In this document: positions 34,857 through 45,810 of the stretch, piece after piece | Layout of the letters: every line of letters starts with the position of its first letter | Numbering within the stretch: position 1 is the first letter of the stretch | NCBI GenBank assembly: GCA_036346225.1 | Contig: JARFIW010000942.1 | Location: 2,315,001-2,379,000, forward strand | From: Platerodrilus igneus | Lineage: Eukaryota; Arthropoda; Insecta; Coleoptera; Lycidae | Direction of reading: 5' to 3' | DNA length: 64,000 bases | Notes under the pieces: model-generated | The model's input: only the letters and a program-made list of their open reading frames with translations | Database searches by the model: none | What the model was told of the DNA's origin: nothing | Made by a program: the position numbers and the translations under genes

Positions 34857-36188
34857 TTAACCTATATCCTTATGCCTCCGTGCGTAGGTTGATATGCTTC
34901 CGGGGATGACGTAACGCTTGTCATCTGCGCCCGATAAACTGATTTTATTAATAAGCTGCGTATAAAGTTGGTGTTTATGACTCCGGATTGATACCATCGT
35001 ATTCATGAGAACCTCTCTATTATTAATAACAACATCCTTAAAACTATCTACACTAATCCCCGCCACCACATTACGACTAACACCCTTAATTTTCTTAACA
35101 ATATCCTTTTCTCCTACAATACAGTAGGACTTAGCCCTACTACCTACAAATTCTAACACCAAGTCACCGTTGAACTCGTCTTTAAATTTCCCCACAACTT
35201 TTTTGTTCACAAGCGGTATATTGTACTTATTCTCTCGAGGATAGTCGCTAGTATCAAAATGTTCAATGTTTGTGCTAATGTCACTATACAAGTCTGCGGT
35301 CTCTACACTGTACACTAGCGAATCGGTATCCGTATAAAAGAGGCGGATTTGGTTACCATACAAAGACCTCATCGTGCCGTAGTGAAACTCATACATTAAG
35401 GTTTTGGACAAGTCTAAAACCGAGACCTACATAAATTGGCTTGTCGTAAGTAACTTTGACTCGATTCATTTGCATAATAACCAAATCCTCTCCTAAAATA
35501 GTACAACTATGAAAATTAGGTTGCGCAATTAGCGTACTCGCACACAACCAATTACCAGAAACTTCCCACCGGGGCACGATTTTCACATCAACGCGTTTGT
35601 CCACATTCTCCATGGTCTTCCCGAACACCGCGTTATTCATCAATTTATAGAAGTCTTTTTTAAACATGCTTTTCGCCGCCGTCCTCAACCCGGTGTTAAG
35701 GTCAATATACGCCTTCAACCATGGAGACTGAGTAAATTCTAAAACCCGGTGGATTGCTTTTAGTTTGAGACCGTATCGCACACACTGTTGTAAATTCCGA
35801 TAATGGATGGTGTAGTTTTTCTCTTCCAACAGAGTCGCGAGCAATTTAGGCGTCTTGGATTTGGGTGATGGGGGTATCATGTTTTCGGGGCAGAAGGGTA
35901 GATCGTTGTGGGTATGGTGCAGATGTTCTGGATACTCCAGATCTACTTCTAAAATATAACCTTTGTCATTGGTTTCGGGTATATCCAAAATGCGTTCTTT
36001 CAGGAGAGTAATCTCTTTAGCATCCATCCACCTAAAATCGCCAATGGGTAGGTGCTGTCTTATTGCCCACCCATATAGATTATTGGAATCCAGATACGTT
36101 AAGTATTTTGAAGCCTCGGTCGGGTTGTAATCCTCCATATACTTATTATTTGCTCTAGCATATCGTTGGCTGCACTGTGTGAGACCTT
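34857..36188 (-). pseudogene. Family-B DNA polymerase, protein-primed viral/Polinton type (polymerase domain)
   Basis: Minus-strand frames encode the palm and thumb of a pfam DNA_pol_B_2-type enzyme, the kind that replicates Polintons and some linear DNA viruses by protein priming. Near 36,180: [17 protein letters not shown]. Motif [12 protein letters not shown] (about 36,080). Motif [19 protein letters not shown] (about 35,640). Motif C: FYTDTDSLVYS (about 35,330), with both catalytic Asp. C-terminal blocks FVGSRAKSYC and KKIKGVSRN follow. One frameshift near 35,400 separates the two long frames. The exonuclease and terminal-protein parts upstream are missing. The C-terminus ends at 34,857. 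Confidence 0.92.
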
Positions 36189-38239
36189 ACACAATTTTTG
36201 TCAAATCAGTGTTTTGTATTTCCAGAGGTACTTCAAAGTACCATGTCTGAATATTAGATACTTAATTTTTTTGCAGTATCGGGTACAAAGCAATTTTAAA
36301 AAACGTATTTAATAAAGGTAAACAGAGATCAAACTACTTTATTTTAAATATTTTATCGGTTGGTATTTGGGTGGACTGACGAAATGAGGTACTCATAAGT
36401 ATCATCGGTACACAAAGGGTTAAAAGAAAATTTATAGCACAGAATGAGAGAATTTAAAATCCCAGATAAATATTAAACAAAAATCAAATTAAAAATACTC
36501 AACAGCCTTAATAAAACGACGACAGAAAGTAACTATACGATATTGGAACACTTTTGAACGTGTAAAACGAAAGGCATATTTAATAATTGTAGTACATCGC
36601 AATGTACGCTATATGTAAATGCAATATCGTTTTAACTTGTCTTATAATAACTATTAATGATGTAGATAGAGCAGATAATTAGGTATACACTTAGTTTTAT
36701 AGCGTAGTCGTGCTTATATGATTGATTAGAAATATAAATCACATTAATTATTGAAGTTTAATGGTTGTGTAGTACGTTTATAGTAGTATCAAAACCACAT
36801 AAAGATACGAATGGTAGTATAATAAATTACTTCAGCATTTATTTTATACCCTACTTAGGTTTTACTTGTCTTTCTACATGAACTCCGACATTAAATTTTA
36901 TCTAGTACAAAGAATAGACAAATGTACGTCATTAAATAAGAGACACTATCCAAAATCGTAAAACACAGTCGCGTAAAATACCCACTGTTATATATCTAAA
37001 TATAGAGAAAATATTTAATTTTCGTCATAAATCGACCTAGTTCAGTGCTGACTATTAGTAAGAACAACGCTTTCGATCATCGTACACTATTCTTCTATCT
37101 TTCAAGCATGTTCTTCAAGCCGAAGAATCTCAAAATTTAATGAATAATGAGAATAAAACTGAAGCAACTAATCCTAAATTTAGCGTGAAGACTTTTGGAC
37201 TAATTAGAAAGTTTTAAAGGGTCGGGCTAGAGAAATAAAGTCCTGTAAGTCCTTGCCTACACACAGACACACACGCACACGTATACTCGCACGCACACAT
37301 ATACACACGTATACGTGCGCGCGCACACACCAATTACTGAACTGCTGATAACTCATCCCAGCACACCATTGTACAGGAGGCTACGTGAAAAATCAGCATG
37401 TATTTATATTTTGTTTGAAAAATAAGGCCTTCTGTATATTTTATTCCTTTATAAAATTTTAATGCTCAGAAGCCATATTAAGAACACACACGTTTGAAAA
37501 GAAAACTTCTCTAAAATTATGAAGCTGACAGACTCAAAAATAAAATATAAAAGTTTTCAAAGAAGAAACTATTTGTATAGTTTTATAGTTTGGTTAAAAT
37601 TCCCACTAAAGTTTTATAACGCGAGATTTCAACGATTTGTAAGTATAAATTCGAGAAATTATTATTTAATTAAAAAACGCTGGCGTTAGAAATAGGCGTG
37701 TAGGTGTGGAGAAATTCCGAGAGTTGATAATACAAGTAAAATTAGAAGATAGCAAATGTTTGTTTGTGACGTTCGGCCCTTTCGAATATAAATTAAAGAC
37801 AGATTTTGGTTTTCGCTCATTATTAATTTTTCAAACCTTTGAATGTCAATAAATTTTGGAGTTAGATGCCCCTTTCTTATTGTTAGCTTGCTACCTATTT
37901 CTACAAGTCTAAAAATGCTAAGAGAGAAAAATTGCTAACAACTTAGTTTGCTGTGTAATGAATGGAATGCTTAAGTGGCTTTTTATAAAATGGAAAGCAA
38001 ATTTAAAGCATTGATTGGTGTGGATTTACGTTTACACTAACGAATGTAATTTCGATGTATGGTTAAAAACGGAAGAAGAAAATTTATAATATAAATTACA
38101 TTCAAGTCAGCTGGAATACAGGTCACTGGCTCCATTACGACAAGGTCGTTTAAGCCACGAAAACAAAATCAACATTTGGGTATTTTATTAAAGCGAGTAG
38201 TGAGGAATGCATGTTCTGGCACACCCGTCATCACTAATC
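36189..38239. other. 2 kb without a recognisable gene
   Basis: AT-rich. I looked for the missing N-terminus of the polymerase and for a right-hand element end (CCATCTACT) and found neither. It includes the CA-repeat listed separately. Confidence 0.5.
37257..37331. repeat. (CA)n-type microsatellite
   Basis: Imperfect alternating purine-pyrimidine tract with CACACAGACACACA, ACGTATAC and GTGCGCGCGC segments. Confidence 0.95.
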
Positions 38240-38345
38240 ATAGATTTCTCATTAAAAACCCATTACCGTTAATCGTTCTCATTAGAAACCCATTAGCACT
38301 CATCATTTTCTAATGGGTTTTCCCATTAAAATCCCATTAGCACTG
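38240..38345. repeat. Short repeats of AACCCATTAGCAC with inverted copies
   Basis: CCCATTA occurs four times (38,261-38,340) and its inverse TAATGGG once (about 38,312), forming a small palindrome. It may be the end of a MITE. No partner end was identified. Confidence 0.45.
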
Positions 38346-38812
38346 TAGTGTAACCGACCTGAAGGCTGACCCAAACGCCCTCTATAAATGGTACACCGGG
38401 CTCCATGATCTAACATCTAGTGGCAGTGACTCGACGACACCTACGTTGTGTTGTTGTGATGTAACCTAAATGCACACTAGGAAGATGGCGTTAAGTGGGG
38501 AAGGTTTGAAATAAAACTATAGCATTTACCTAACTTGACTTTTAATCAAAACAATAACCACTAAATAGCACACTGGCATGAAAGCATAGAAAAATGACAT
38601 TTAAAGCAAACAGTGCCGTACTCAACCTGGGCGATTAGGGAAGGAGCACGGCAGAGAAAACCCCAAACTACCCTCACACTTTCAACTGCATTTGGCTCAT
38701 CTCGACGGGTAATTCCAATAAATGCGTTAATTTTCCTTTTATCTGTGAATTTAGCATCTCGAGCCCTTTCAAATTGTTGCCGAATTTTTTCAATATATAT
38801 CGATATGATAAG

Positions 38813-38910
38813 GTCGTGTTGTGGTGTCGCTGAAAGAGTGATATGAAAATGGCTTCGCGTTGGAGTGTCACTAAAAGAGTGATGTGGTAAGTGGTCGCAT
38901 TGGACCATAT
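38813..38910. repeat. Tandem ~40-bp units, family A (second locus)
   Basis: Units starting near 38,813, 38,852 and 38,893 share GTCGC, TTGGAGTGTC, CTRAAAGAGTGAT and TGRAAATG-like blocks with the array at 11,852-11,970. The array sits at the 3'-truncated edge of the interrupted LINE. Confidence 0.6.
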
Positions 38911-38919
38911 TCCTACATC

Positions 38920-39984
38920 CTCTTCTTGGTCGTTCTCTAACTCATCCATATTGGCTCCCTTATATAAATCTTCTAAATATCATTTCCATCTATCTGCTAC
39001 CTCAACTTTACTTATTAGAAGTTTATTATTCTCATCTTTAATAGTATTATATTTTTTTCCATCTTCTCCGAAAAACTTTTTAACTGCCCTGTAAGGCCAG
39101 ACTATCTCACCTATTCTCAAATCATCTTGTATTCACTTACAATTTTCTTCTATTCATTTATTTCTTGCTTTTCTACACTCATGTGCTATCCTATTTCTAA
39201 CTCTATTATATTTTTGCTTACTTTCACTATCCAATTCTCTGAAAAGTTGAAGCTCTCTTCTATTCTCTATTAAATCTAATATCTCCTTTGATACCCAAGG
39301 TTTTCTCGCTTCTTCTTTTTTCTTACCTATAGTCTGTGTTGCTGTATCATGTACAGCCCCTTCTATTTCTTTTCATCTATTTTCTACGTTCCCTACTATA
39401 GCTACCTCTTTTATCTTATTATCTAATACTTGTTTATATTCTTCTTTTACCTCATTATCATTAAGCTTACCTAGATCCAATCACTCTCTTTTAGCCTTTC
39501 TCAATTTTGTGAATTTTAGATTACACTTCATTTTAACTAAGTTATGATCGCTATCTATGTCAGCCCCTGGATAACTACGACAGTTTTTAACTTGGTTTTT
39601 AAATCTTTGTTTAACTGAAATATAATCTACTTGGTATCTAGCCCTATTGACGCTCTCCAGGCATATCTTCTTCTAAGATGTTGTTCGAATAGGGTGTTGA
39701 CAGTTACTAGTCTATGTTCCTCGCAAAATTCAACTAATCTTTCTCCTCTATCATTTTGTTTTCCATACCCAAATTTTCCTACCATTTTCGCCTCACTACC
39801 TTCTCCCAATGACGCATTAAAATCGCTCATAACTATTAAATTCTCATCTCCCTTTACTTTTCTCTCTACTATTTATATCTTCATATACCTTTTCTATTTC
39901 TTCATCCTCGTACTGAGTTGTTGGCATGTAAACCTGTACTAAAACAGTGTCTGTGGGTCTCGTACTCAATCTAACCATAATTAT
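38920..39984 (-). pseudogene. AP-endonuclease LINE, downstream part (LINE-A copy 1), interrupted by the Polinton-like element
   Basis: On the minus strand from 39,984: VRLSTRPTDTVLVQVYMPTT, then MSDFNASLG near 39,828 (the GDFNA-like metal-binding block), QNDRGERLVEFC, and HNLVKMKCNLKF-type sequence with DSDHN near 39,560. A linker follows (KKFFGEDGKKYNTIKDEN, YLEDLYKG) to about 38,930, where homology ends before RT. It is the continuation of the sequence at 49,532-50,175. Frameshifts are present. Confidence 0.82.
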
Positions 39985-39985
39985 T
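39980..39985. other. Target-site duplication, left copy (ATTATT)
   Basis: ATTATT directly precedes AGTAGATGG and is repeated at 49,526-49,531 directly after CCATCTACT. A 6-bp duplication is characteristic of Polintons/Mavericks. Confidence 0.85.
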
Positions 39986-40029
39986 AGTAGATGGTTGATA
40001 GCAATTCTGCCGCCACATTTCCTCCAGAA

Positions 40030-40370
40030 TCCCACATTTCCTCACACATCTGGACCAAAAAGTTTTCTTCGACTAACCATTTTTCATCTTTCGAGATAAA
40101 TATATCTTAAATTTTTCATCGTTCGAGATAAATGAGCATCCTCATTTCCACACACGAGATAAACCTATTTTTAAGATTTTTTTACCGCTAACATTCTGGA
40201 CCAAATAGTTTTCTTTGTCTAACCAATGCATTTTTCGAGATAAACCTATCTTGTTTGGTATCAATTAATATTAGATTTTTTCTCAGCTACCCGAATTTCT
40301 AGGAATTTTTTAGATTGCACCATCCCCAAGGGAGCTACCGCAATTTTAAGATTTTGTACCAAGATCAATT
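40030..40370. repeat. Subterminal repeats of the left arm
   Basis: TTTCGAGATAAA-type motifs recur at about 40,087, 40,128 and 40,233, followed by one full unit ending CCCCAAGGGAGCTACCG at 40,323. The right arm carries two full units. Confidence 0.7.
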
Positions 40371-40732
40371 CCTAATCACCTCTCCTTTTTAATATCTACA
40401 GTCCTTTAACCAACATAAATAAATTAAGCACACAATATTTTAATAATTTATTTTATCCAATTTACAGTTTAATAAACTAATCATTCCAATGTAATGTGTT
40501 TTAAATATGTAAATGGGAAAGTCGACTTTTGGCGTAATCATCGCTCTGAATTACATGTGAAAGCTGTATATAATTTCTTTTTAAAAGTATATATCTTCTC
40601 CAAACAAATGCGGTTATTACAATAGGAAAGTACGCTAAATGCAAGTCAATTAATAGCAATTTAATATTGCTTACTGACCTACCTTAATTAGGTTGCTGTA
40701 TTATTAGGAATGATGTACTTTTTTGTTGTCCT

Positions 40733-40800
40733 CGCCCGATAAACTGATTTTATTAATAAGCTGTGTATAAAGTTGGTGTTTACATGGTTTCGTGGCTTGA
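40733..40800 (-). pseudogene. Polymerase-B C-terminal scrap, left arm
   Basis: Minus-strand sequence matching the region of the older copy around 34,925-34,980 (the LYTQLINKISLSG stretch), including CGATAAACTGATTTTATTAA. About 60 bp remain. The same scrap is in the right arm at about 48,395-48,465. Confidence 0.65.
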
Positions 40801-41371
40801 ATTTATGAAACTTATTTTCCTATTGTTCTAGTTTAATTCAACCTCGTGGTTGATAATTAAGAAGGCGCATTTTGCTTGTATGAAATCTATGGAATTTCTC
40901 CTGTAATGAAAAGAAGAATGCATTCGTAATTGAAAATGCGTGTCACTTACCTTCAGCCTGATTAAGTATTAATATAGCAAAATATTTAAATTCAATATTT
41001 TCGAAACTTCCAATGTAGCATTAATTTTATAGCATTAATTCATTTGTAATTATTTGTAATCCAGCATATATACAAAATGGTTGATATCCGCGTATTTATA
41101 ACACGTAATCCAGCAAATATTCTAGAAAACACCATTGCGCTATTGAATGCTAATTTCTTAACGATCATGTGAATCACATGTGAAAGCTGTATATAATTTC
41201 TTTTCTTGGACTTTCTATTAATTATGTTTGTGCATAAGAAATTGATGAATAATTGCAGGATACAAATTTTAAATAAACACTTTACTAAGGGAACACCAAC
41301 TTGTTGTATACAGAATACTTACTAATAAAGCAATTTAATTTTAAATAACTTCTACGCCATATTTTTCGAAA

Positions 41372-41602
41372 ATGGCATGCTTGAATATTTTCTTTGGAAA
41401 CAATCGAAGATTGCAGAAGACACTCGAAGAGTGCACAAACGCGGTCACTAAACCACAATTAATAATCGCCTATATAGGTTTAACATTTCTACCATTACCC
41501 AATGACTTTAATTTCTTATTGGAGAATCCTTATTCTCCCACGCACTGTTGCGTAGCTGGATGCCGACTCCTTTTGGGAATATATGCTCGTTATAGGTTGT
41601 AG
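41372..41602 (+). CDS. Small ORF S in the left arm, unknown
   Basis: 76 codons, MACLNIFFGNNRRLQKT to IYARYRL, running opposite to polymerase and X. The right-arm copy is the same for about 50 codons and then diverges because of a 2-bp length difference. It contains a CxxxxC-like region (HCCVAGC). It is not found in the 30-36 kb copy. Conservation between arms may only reflect recent duplication or conversion, so coding is doubtful. Confidence 0.3.
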   Translation: MACLNIFFGNNRRLQKTLEECTNAVTKPQLIIAYIGLTFLPLPNDFNFLLENPYSPTHCCVAGCRLLLGIYARYRL

Positions 41603-41628
41603 CACCCGCGGTTTTACTTAACTACACT

Positions 41629-41812
41629 TTGTGAGATCCCTTTAATCTTTTTAATCGTGTCCTTCTCGCGTGCAATACAGTAGGACTTAGCCTTACTACC
41701 AACAAATTATATTACTAGACCCACATTAAAGTTGTCTTTGAATTTCTGTACAATTTTTTGTTAACATGCGGTATATTGTGTTTATTATTTGCGGGGTACA
41801 CCACTTTAAACC
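41629..41812 (-). pseudogene. Polymerase-B fragment, left arm
   Basis: Minus-strand blocks NKHNIPHVNKKL, FVGSKAKSYCIARE and KKIKGISQSV align with NKYNIPLVNKK, FVGSRAKSYCIVGE and KKIKGVSRNV of the polymerase at 35,090-35,250. Frameshifts and a stop divide it. Upstream and downstream polymerase sequence is deleted, so only about 60 codons remain. The reverse-complement copy is at about 47,370-47,553. Confidence 0.8.
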
Positions 41813-41946
41813 TAAAAATAAAAACAGGATAGTTTAATACGTCTATTAATAATTTATGGTAATGTTGGCGATACAAATATGTAAAAACAAACTTTATCAA
41901 GAAAATATAATGTTTTTAATAGAATACATACATGTATTGATAACAT

Positions 41947-42774
41947 CTATAAACCGCTGTGGTAACCAGAGTCTGGCGAATCTGGGATAGCCAAATCTCT
42001 AAACATTTGCGCAAGCGATTGTCTTGCAGTTGCATCTTTTAAGTACTGAATGGGGAAACATTTAATAAGTTCCAACACTGTCAAGTAATTTAAATTGCTG
42101 CAATCATTAGACAGAGAAATACTGGCACTGCTCTCTCCCTCTAATAACGTTTGAACCCCTTCTTCCTCCGTCGTATTTCCACATACTTTTTTTATATCAC
42201 CAACAAATTTTTCGTAAAATTTTGGAAAGTTTCTACACCTTAACTCAGCCATTTTAAAACAGATCAATTCTCGCAAATTTAATAGCTTGATGCACTCGTA
42301 TGCAGGTAGCACAATAACATTCCCATCTTTCGTAATCTCCATATTATATAAATTCTCTTTTTCAAAATTGTTCAACAGTCATATACTTCTATTAAAGGCT
42401 GTGCTCAGCTGCAATTTGAAATCTTGATCCAATTGTATGTCAACAACATCGTTTCCAGTAGTCAAACCATTTAATCTGACTTGTTTTGAGTCTTGAGCAA
42501 ATTGGTGAATTTGAAATTCCACTTGAAAAGTACACAATTTTTTCCAACCGAAGTAAGAGAATGTTATCGTAGAATCAGCACACATACCACTACAGCAAAT
42601 AACTTGGATGGCAGGTTGAAGACCACCATATAAATCAAAACCAACTTCTATTATATGGTGGTGATAATTTGGAGGAAATTCGCCTAACCTATAGGTTGTC
42701 TTACCAACTAGTTGGTTGATATTTAATTGTGGTACTCGCACATCACTTGTAACGTCAACACAAGAAAAATCCAT
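41947..42774 (-). pseudogene. Gene X, left-arm copy (one nonsense codon)
   Basis: A 275-codon frame from ATG at 42,774 to TAA, broken only by one TGA near 42,378 where the right arm has TGG. Visible blocks: MDFSCVDVTSDVRVPQLNIN, GFDLYGGLQPAIQVICCSG, CADSTITFSYFGWKKLC, LPAYECIKLLNLRELICF, RCRNFPKFYEKFVG, ECFPIQYLKDA-like and IPDSPDSGYHSGL. The acidic-serine C-terminus is PDSPDSGY. Cysteine-rich in the first half; no signal peptide or membrane segment. I do not recognise the family. It is paired divergently with Y in both loci, which suggests the two act in the same element process. Confidence 0.8.
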
Positions 42775-43822
42775 CTTTAATTTATAATTTTAATCAAACT
42801 CGACAATACTTTGACGACTAATGCACTGGAACATGGCTCTCGCCTTTTATGCCGATGGTCGAGCGTGCGCAGCTCCTTATTATATTAGTTGGCGTTATAT
42901 GCAAGTCTTGACTGGAAAAGTGACGCGTATAATTGTTTTATATTGGGTTTTACCTGTATGTATTTAACCACCAACACCACTTTTAGAATTATTAAACAAA
43001 ATTACTCTTAGCAGTATTTTTAATATACCATTGTGTAAGATTTCAATTATTATTGTGTTTTTCCTCAGGTTCTCAAATCCCTCGGAATTTTTTTCAAATC
43101 GAATGACCCCTTACTGATTTGCAGATTAACCTTTTGCAAGTACTGTATATAATTCACCTTTAATCTATTTCTAAACCGTATCGCTCTGTCTTTTGAGATA
43201 AACTCCTGGTGTAACCTATAAAATTAGTATAGAATTTTCCTGGGGAATTGAAATTAATTATCACGTCTTTTAAAATTAGTTCCAACAAAGACCTGTATAT
43301 ATTGTATTAATATTCAAAAACCTATCAGCAAAACACCTTTGCATTTTTATTTAGATTTAGCTCGATAATAGAGTTTAACTCCAAAAATATTTATTAGGTG
43401 CTAGAATTGTTAAAATTTTCAATTAGTGAATCCACATACAAATGATTAAACCAAAAGGTATAATACATATATTAATTCTGCACGGTGAGCTAGAAAGTGG
43501 TTCGATAATCTATTTTAAATGTAGTTCAACATAAAACGTATATTCTAAATAAATTTAGTGAAATGTATAATCATTAACCTTGCATTGTTTGTCGATGACG
43601 TCTGACTATTAATTTAATAAAAGCACTTTCCACAATTCTAGTTAATATACGGGAATACACACTCTATAATTTGATTTAAATTGGGTTAATGTAAGGACAA
43701 ATTATACTTATACTTTCTCTATGTACATAAATACGGGAGAAATGATACCAAAAGTTCATTTTAAGTTTATTTTGTAAAACGTAAAGTATAATTCAAAACT
43801 GTTAATCAATAATTTTTCTAGA
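42775..43822. other. X-Y divergent intergenic region
   Basis: Non-coding and similar to 31,492-32,840. The first 585 bp belong to the inverted arm and the rest to the unique centre, so only the X promoter side is duplicated. Confidence 0.55.
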
Positions 43823-44697
43823 ATGAACATCTTAAGTATTGCGTGCAGTGTGTGCGTAAATGTTTTTACTGGATGTGATGCCATAAAAAAACACAACGAA
43901 AGGCACATCGAGATCGTTTATTTCCAGGAAGAACTAAAAATTACAGCCAATGAGTGAGATCAAATTAAGGATTTGGAAAACCAATCGACCGCAGCGCATA
44001 AAGAACGTATAAACGCCGCAATTCAGTTAGAACGAACCAAGTTACTATTTGAAAAACCATACACCATAACAAAATCTTCTTCCAAAATCATAATTGTAGG
44101 CCTGAACCCGTTCGACGATTACAAAATAATTTTTAGATTTGTTGACACCATTTCGCAGAGCGTACTTGAAGTATCCCTCAACGTATTTAGGAAGTTTATA
44201 TCAAATCTTCCACACATTATACGCACTATGGAAGTTGGCATGCAAAATCAGATATGCAAATTCGACAACTTGCGTTTTATTTAAATAAGAATTGTTTAGT
44301 GAAGATGATGACATTTGATGGGAATTATATGATATTTACCAAAGGAACTTTAGACCACTTTTTAGGGGTATCTCAGATCGTTCTCAACCATGCTAATACT
44401 TTAAAAGAACTAACGGAAAAGGGTACTCCTAATATAGATCTGTTTCTGTTAAATGTCGCAATGGAAAGATATAATAGGAATGATGTCCTACAGAATCTCG
44501 CACATGATGTAATTAAAAGCAAATACAGTAATAGTGATATTGGGGTCATATTATACGAATTTATAAGAACCTACCCAAGATTGTTTGAAAACAGTATTTG
44601 TAAACAAGTTGAGTATATGGAAGAATACAACAGGTTTCCATTCCACGCATTTACGAGCGATGTTTATATTTTAAGCCGAAGACTGAAAATTTTGTAA
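43823..44697 (+). pseudogene. Gene Y, copy in the element centre
   Basis: From ATG 43,823 (MNILSIACSV) the frame reads YFQEELKITANE, then an in-frame TGA at 43,955-43,957, then a long open stretch: QIKDLENQSTAAHKERI, LERTKLLFEKPYTITK, SSKIIIVGLNPFDDYKIIF, LNVFRKFISNLPHIIRT. A frameshift near 44,270 is followed by YLNKNCLVKMMTFDGNYMIF, PNIDLFLLNVAMERYNRND, NSDIGVILYEFIRTYP and ICKQVEYMEEYN. An AATAAA lies at 44,773-44,778. The first 44 codons could also be a separate leader. Mostly alpha/beta soluble look; no known motif. Confidence 0.75.
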
Positions 44698-45049
44698 CAC
44701 TATTAATTACACTTTTGTTTTCTTATACGTTTCTAAATTGTTGTATTTCAACTACAGATATTAATAGATGCCAATAAAATTATGTTATAGTTTTAAATAA
44801 AACGATTCTGATTAATAATTTTGTAAAACGTTTATAACACCCTTTTAAAAAATAATACACATCTTTGTTATAATTCTTTTCATAATTAGTTAGATACCCA
44901 TTTCAGTTACGTGGACATTTGAAAAATTAAACAATACCAATGTATGCTTTATATTTTAAAACATACACAAGCTAATATATACAAAAATAATTTCTAAATT
45001 CACATCATTCATTTCTTATGATAACAGTTGTGGTGGTTAAATTTTTATT

Positions 45050-45298
45050 TTAAAACTTACAATTTAGTATATATTCCATTTGAATATCTGCCAACAGTGT
45101 TATAAATCCCATCTCCTCGACTATTTCCATAAAATCATCCAGATCCTCGGGCATTGATAACACTGCAGTACAGTGCTGTATTGCTTCCTCGTATGACTGA
45201 CACATAAGACATTTTCTCCTTCTATCGAAAAGCGTTGCCCACATTCTGCTTTTTACTCGTAGAGCATTGCGAAATCTTCGAATAACCTCCCAAAGTCT
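45050..45298 (-). pseudogene. Gene Z fragment, unknown C-terminal region
   Basis: An 83-codon minus-strand frame after a stop: RLWEVIRRFRNALRVKSRMW, RRRKCLMCQSYEEAIQHC, MPEDLDDFMEIVEEMGFI, then ILNCKF and stop. A basic start, a CxxC pair and an acidic middle suggest real coding history. The upstream part of the gene is not found. Located in the unique centre of the Polinton-like element. Confidence 0.4.
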
Positions 45299-45633
45299 TT
45301 ATACATATTTGTTATATTGTCTCTTTAAACCGTACAATCAACAAATAATAACTTCTACGCGAACAGTCCTTTTATATGAGCTACTCCTATTCGGATATGT
45401 ACCGATTGCACCCGATTTGTGTGCACGCACGAAGCAGCCGGTATGGAATGTATTCTATGAACAAAATCATTACATTTCTTAAGAAAAATGCTAAGGACTT
45501 TAAAAATAATTATAACTCTTGTTAGACCTCTAGCCTCTAGATAAACGTTATTATTTTAGGTTGTGTCACTGTTTTCTAAATCAATTTCCTACATACTTTT
45601 CCTAAACTATGCGTATCAATTGACGGTTATACT

Positions 45634-45810
45634 TTACTCCATAACCGACTTGTATATATTTTCGTATTCGTCTCTAGCTAACACGTTCGTATAATAAAGA
45701 TGTACAGGCTCGTCGTCAACTGGTAACTTAATCTTTTTTAAAAGCTAGCCCTTGTTTTCAACTTTAACGCTTGTTGTAGGTGTGGGGATTCTTTCCGCTA
45801 TTCCTTGTGA
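45634..45810 (-). pseudogene. Gene W fragment, cut at the arm boundary
   Basis: The minus-strand frame reads QGIAERIPTPTTSVKVENKG, a stop, then LLKKIKLPVDDEPVHLYYTN and VLARDEYENIYKSVME before TAA. It starts where the right inverted arm begins (45,811), so the missing 5' part was probably replaced when the arm formed. Unrecognised. Confidence 0.45.

Larger units (their letters stand above)
39986..43360. repeat. Left inverted-repeat arm
   Basis: Reverse complement of 45,811-49,525, with high identity by eye over its length. It is about 340 bp shorter, mainly because it has one subterminal unit where the right arm has two. Inner edge: CATTTTTATTTAGATTTAG. Confidence 0.93.

Noticed and set aside
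30615..36188. Calling the older locus an integrated circular virus
   Set aside because: The permuted order suggests it, but a tandem or nested insertion explains it as well; no second junction is available.
37257..37331. Z-DNA-like purine-pyrimidine tract as a functional element
   Set aside because: An ordinary microsatellite with nothing nearby to regulate.
36189..39979. Right-hand end of the older Polinton-like copy
   Set aside because: I searched for CCATCTACT or similar ends followed by AAAAAT and found none, so no right boundary is claimed.
43955..43957. TGA in gene Y as a selenocysteine codon
   Set aside because: No selenoprotein-like motif and no hairpin I could identify downstream; an ancient mutation or leader ORF is simpler.
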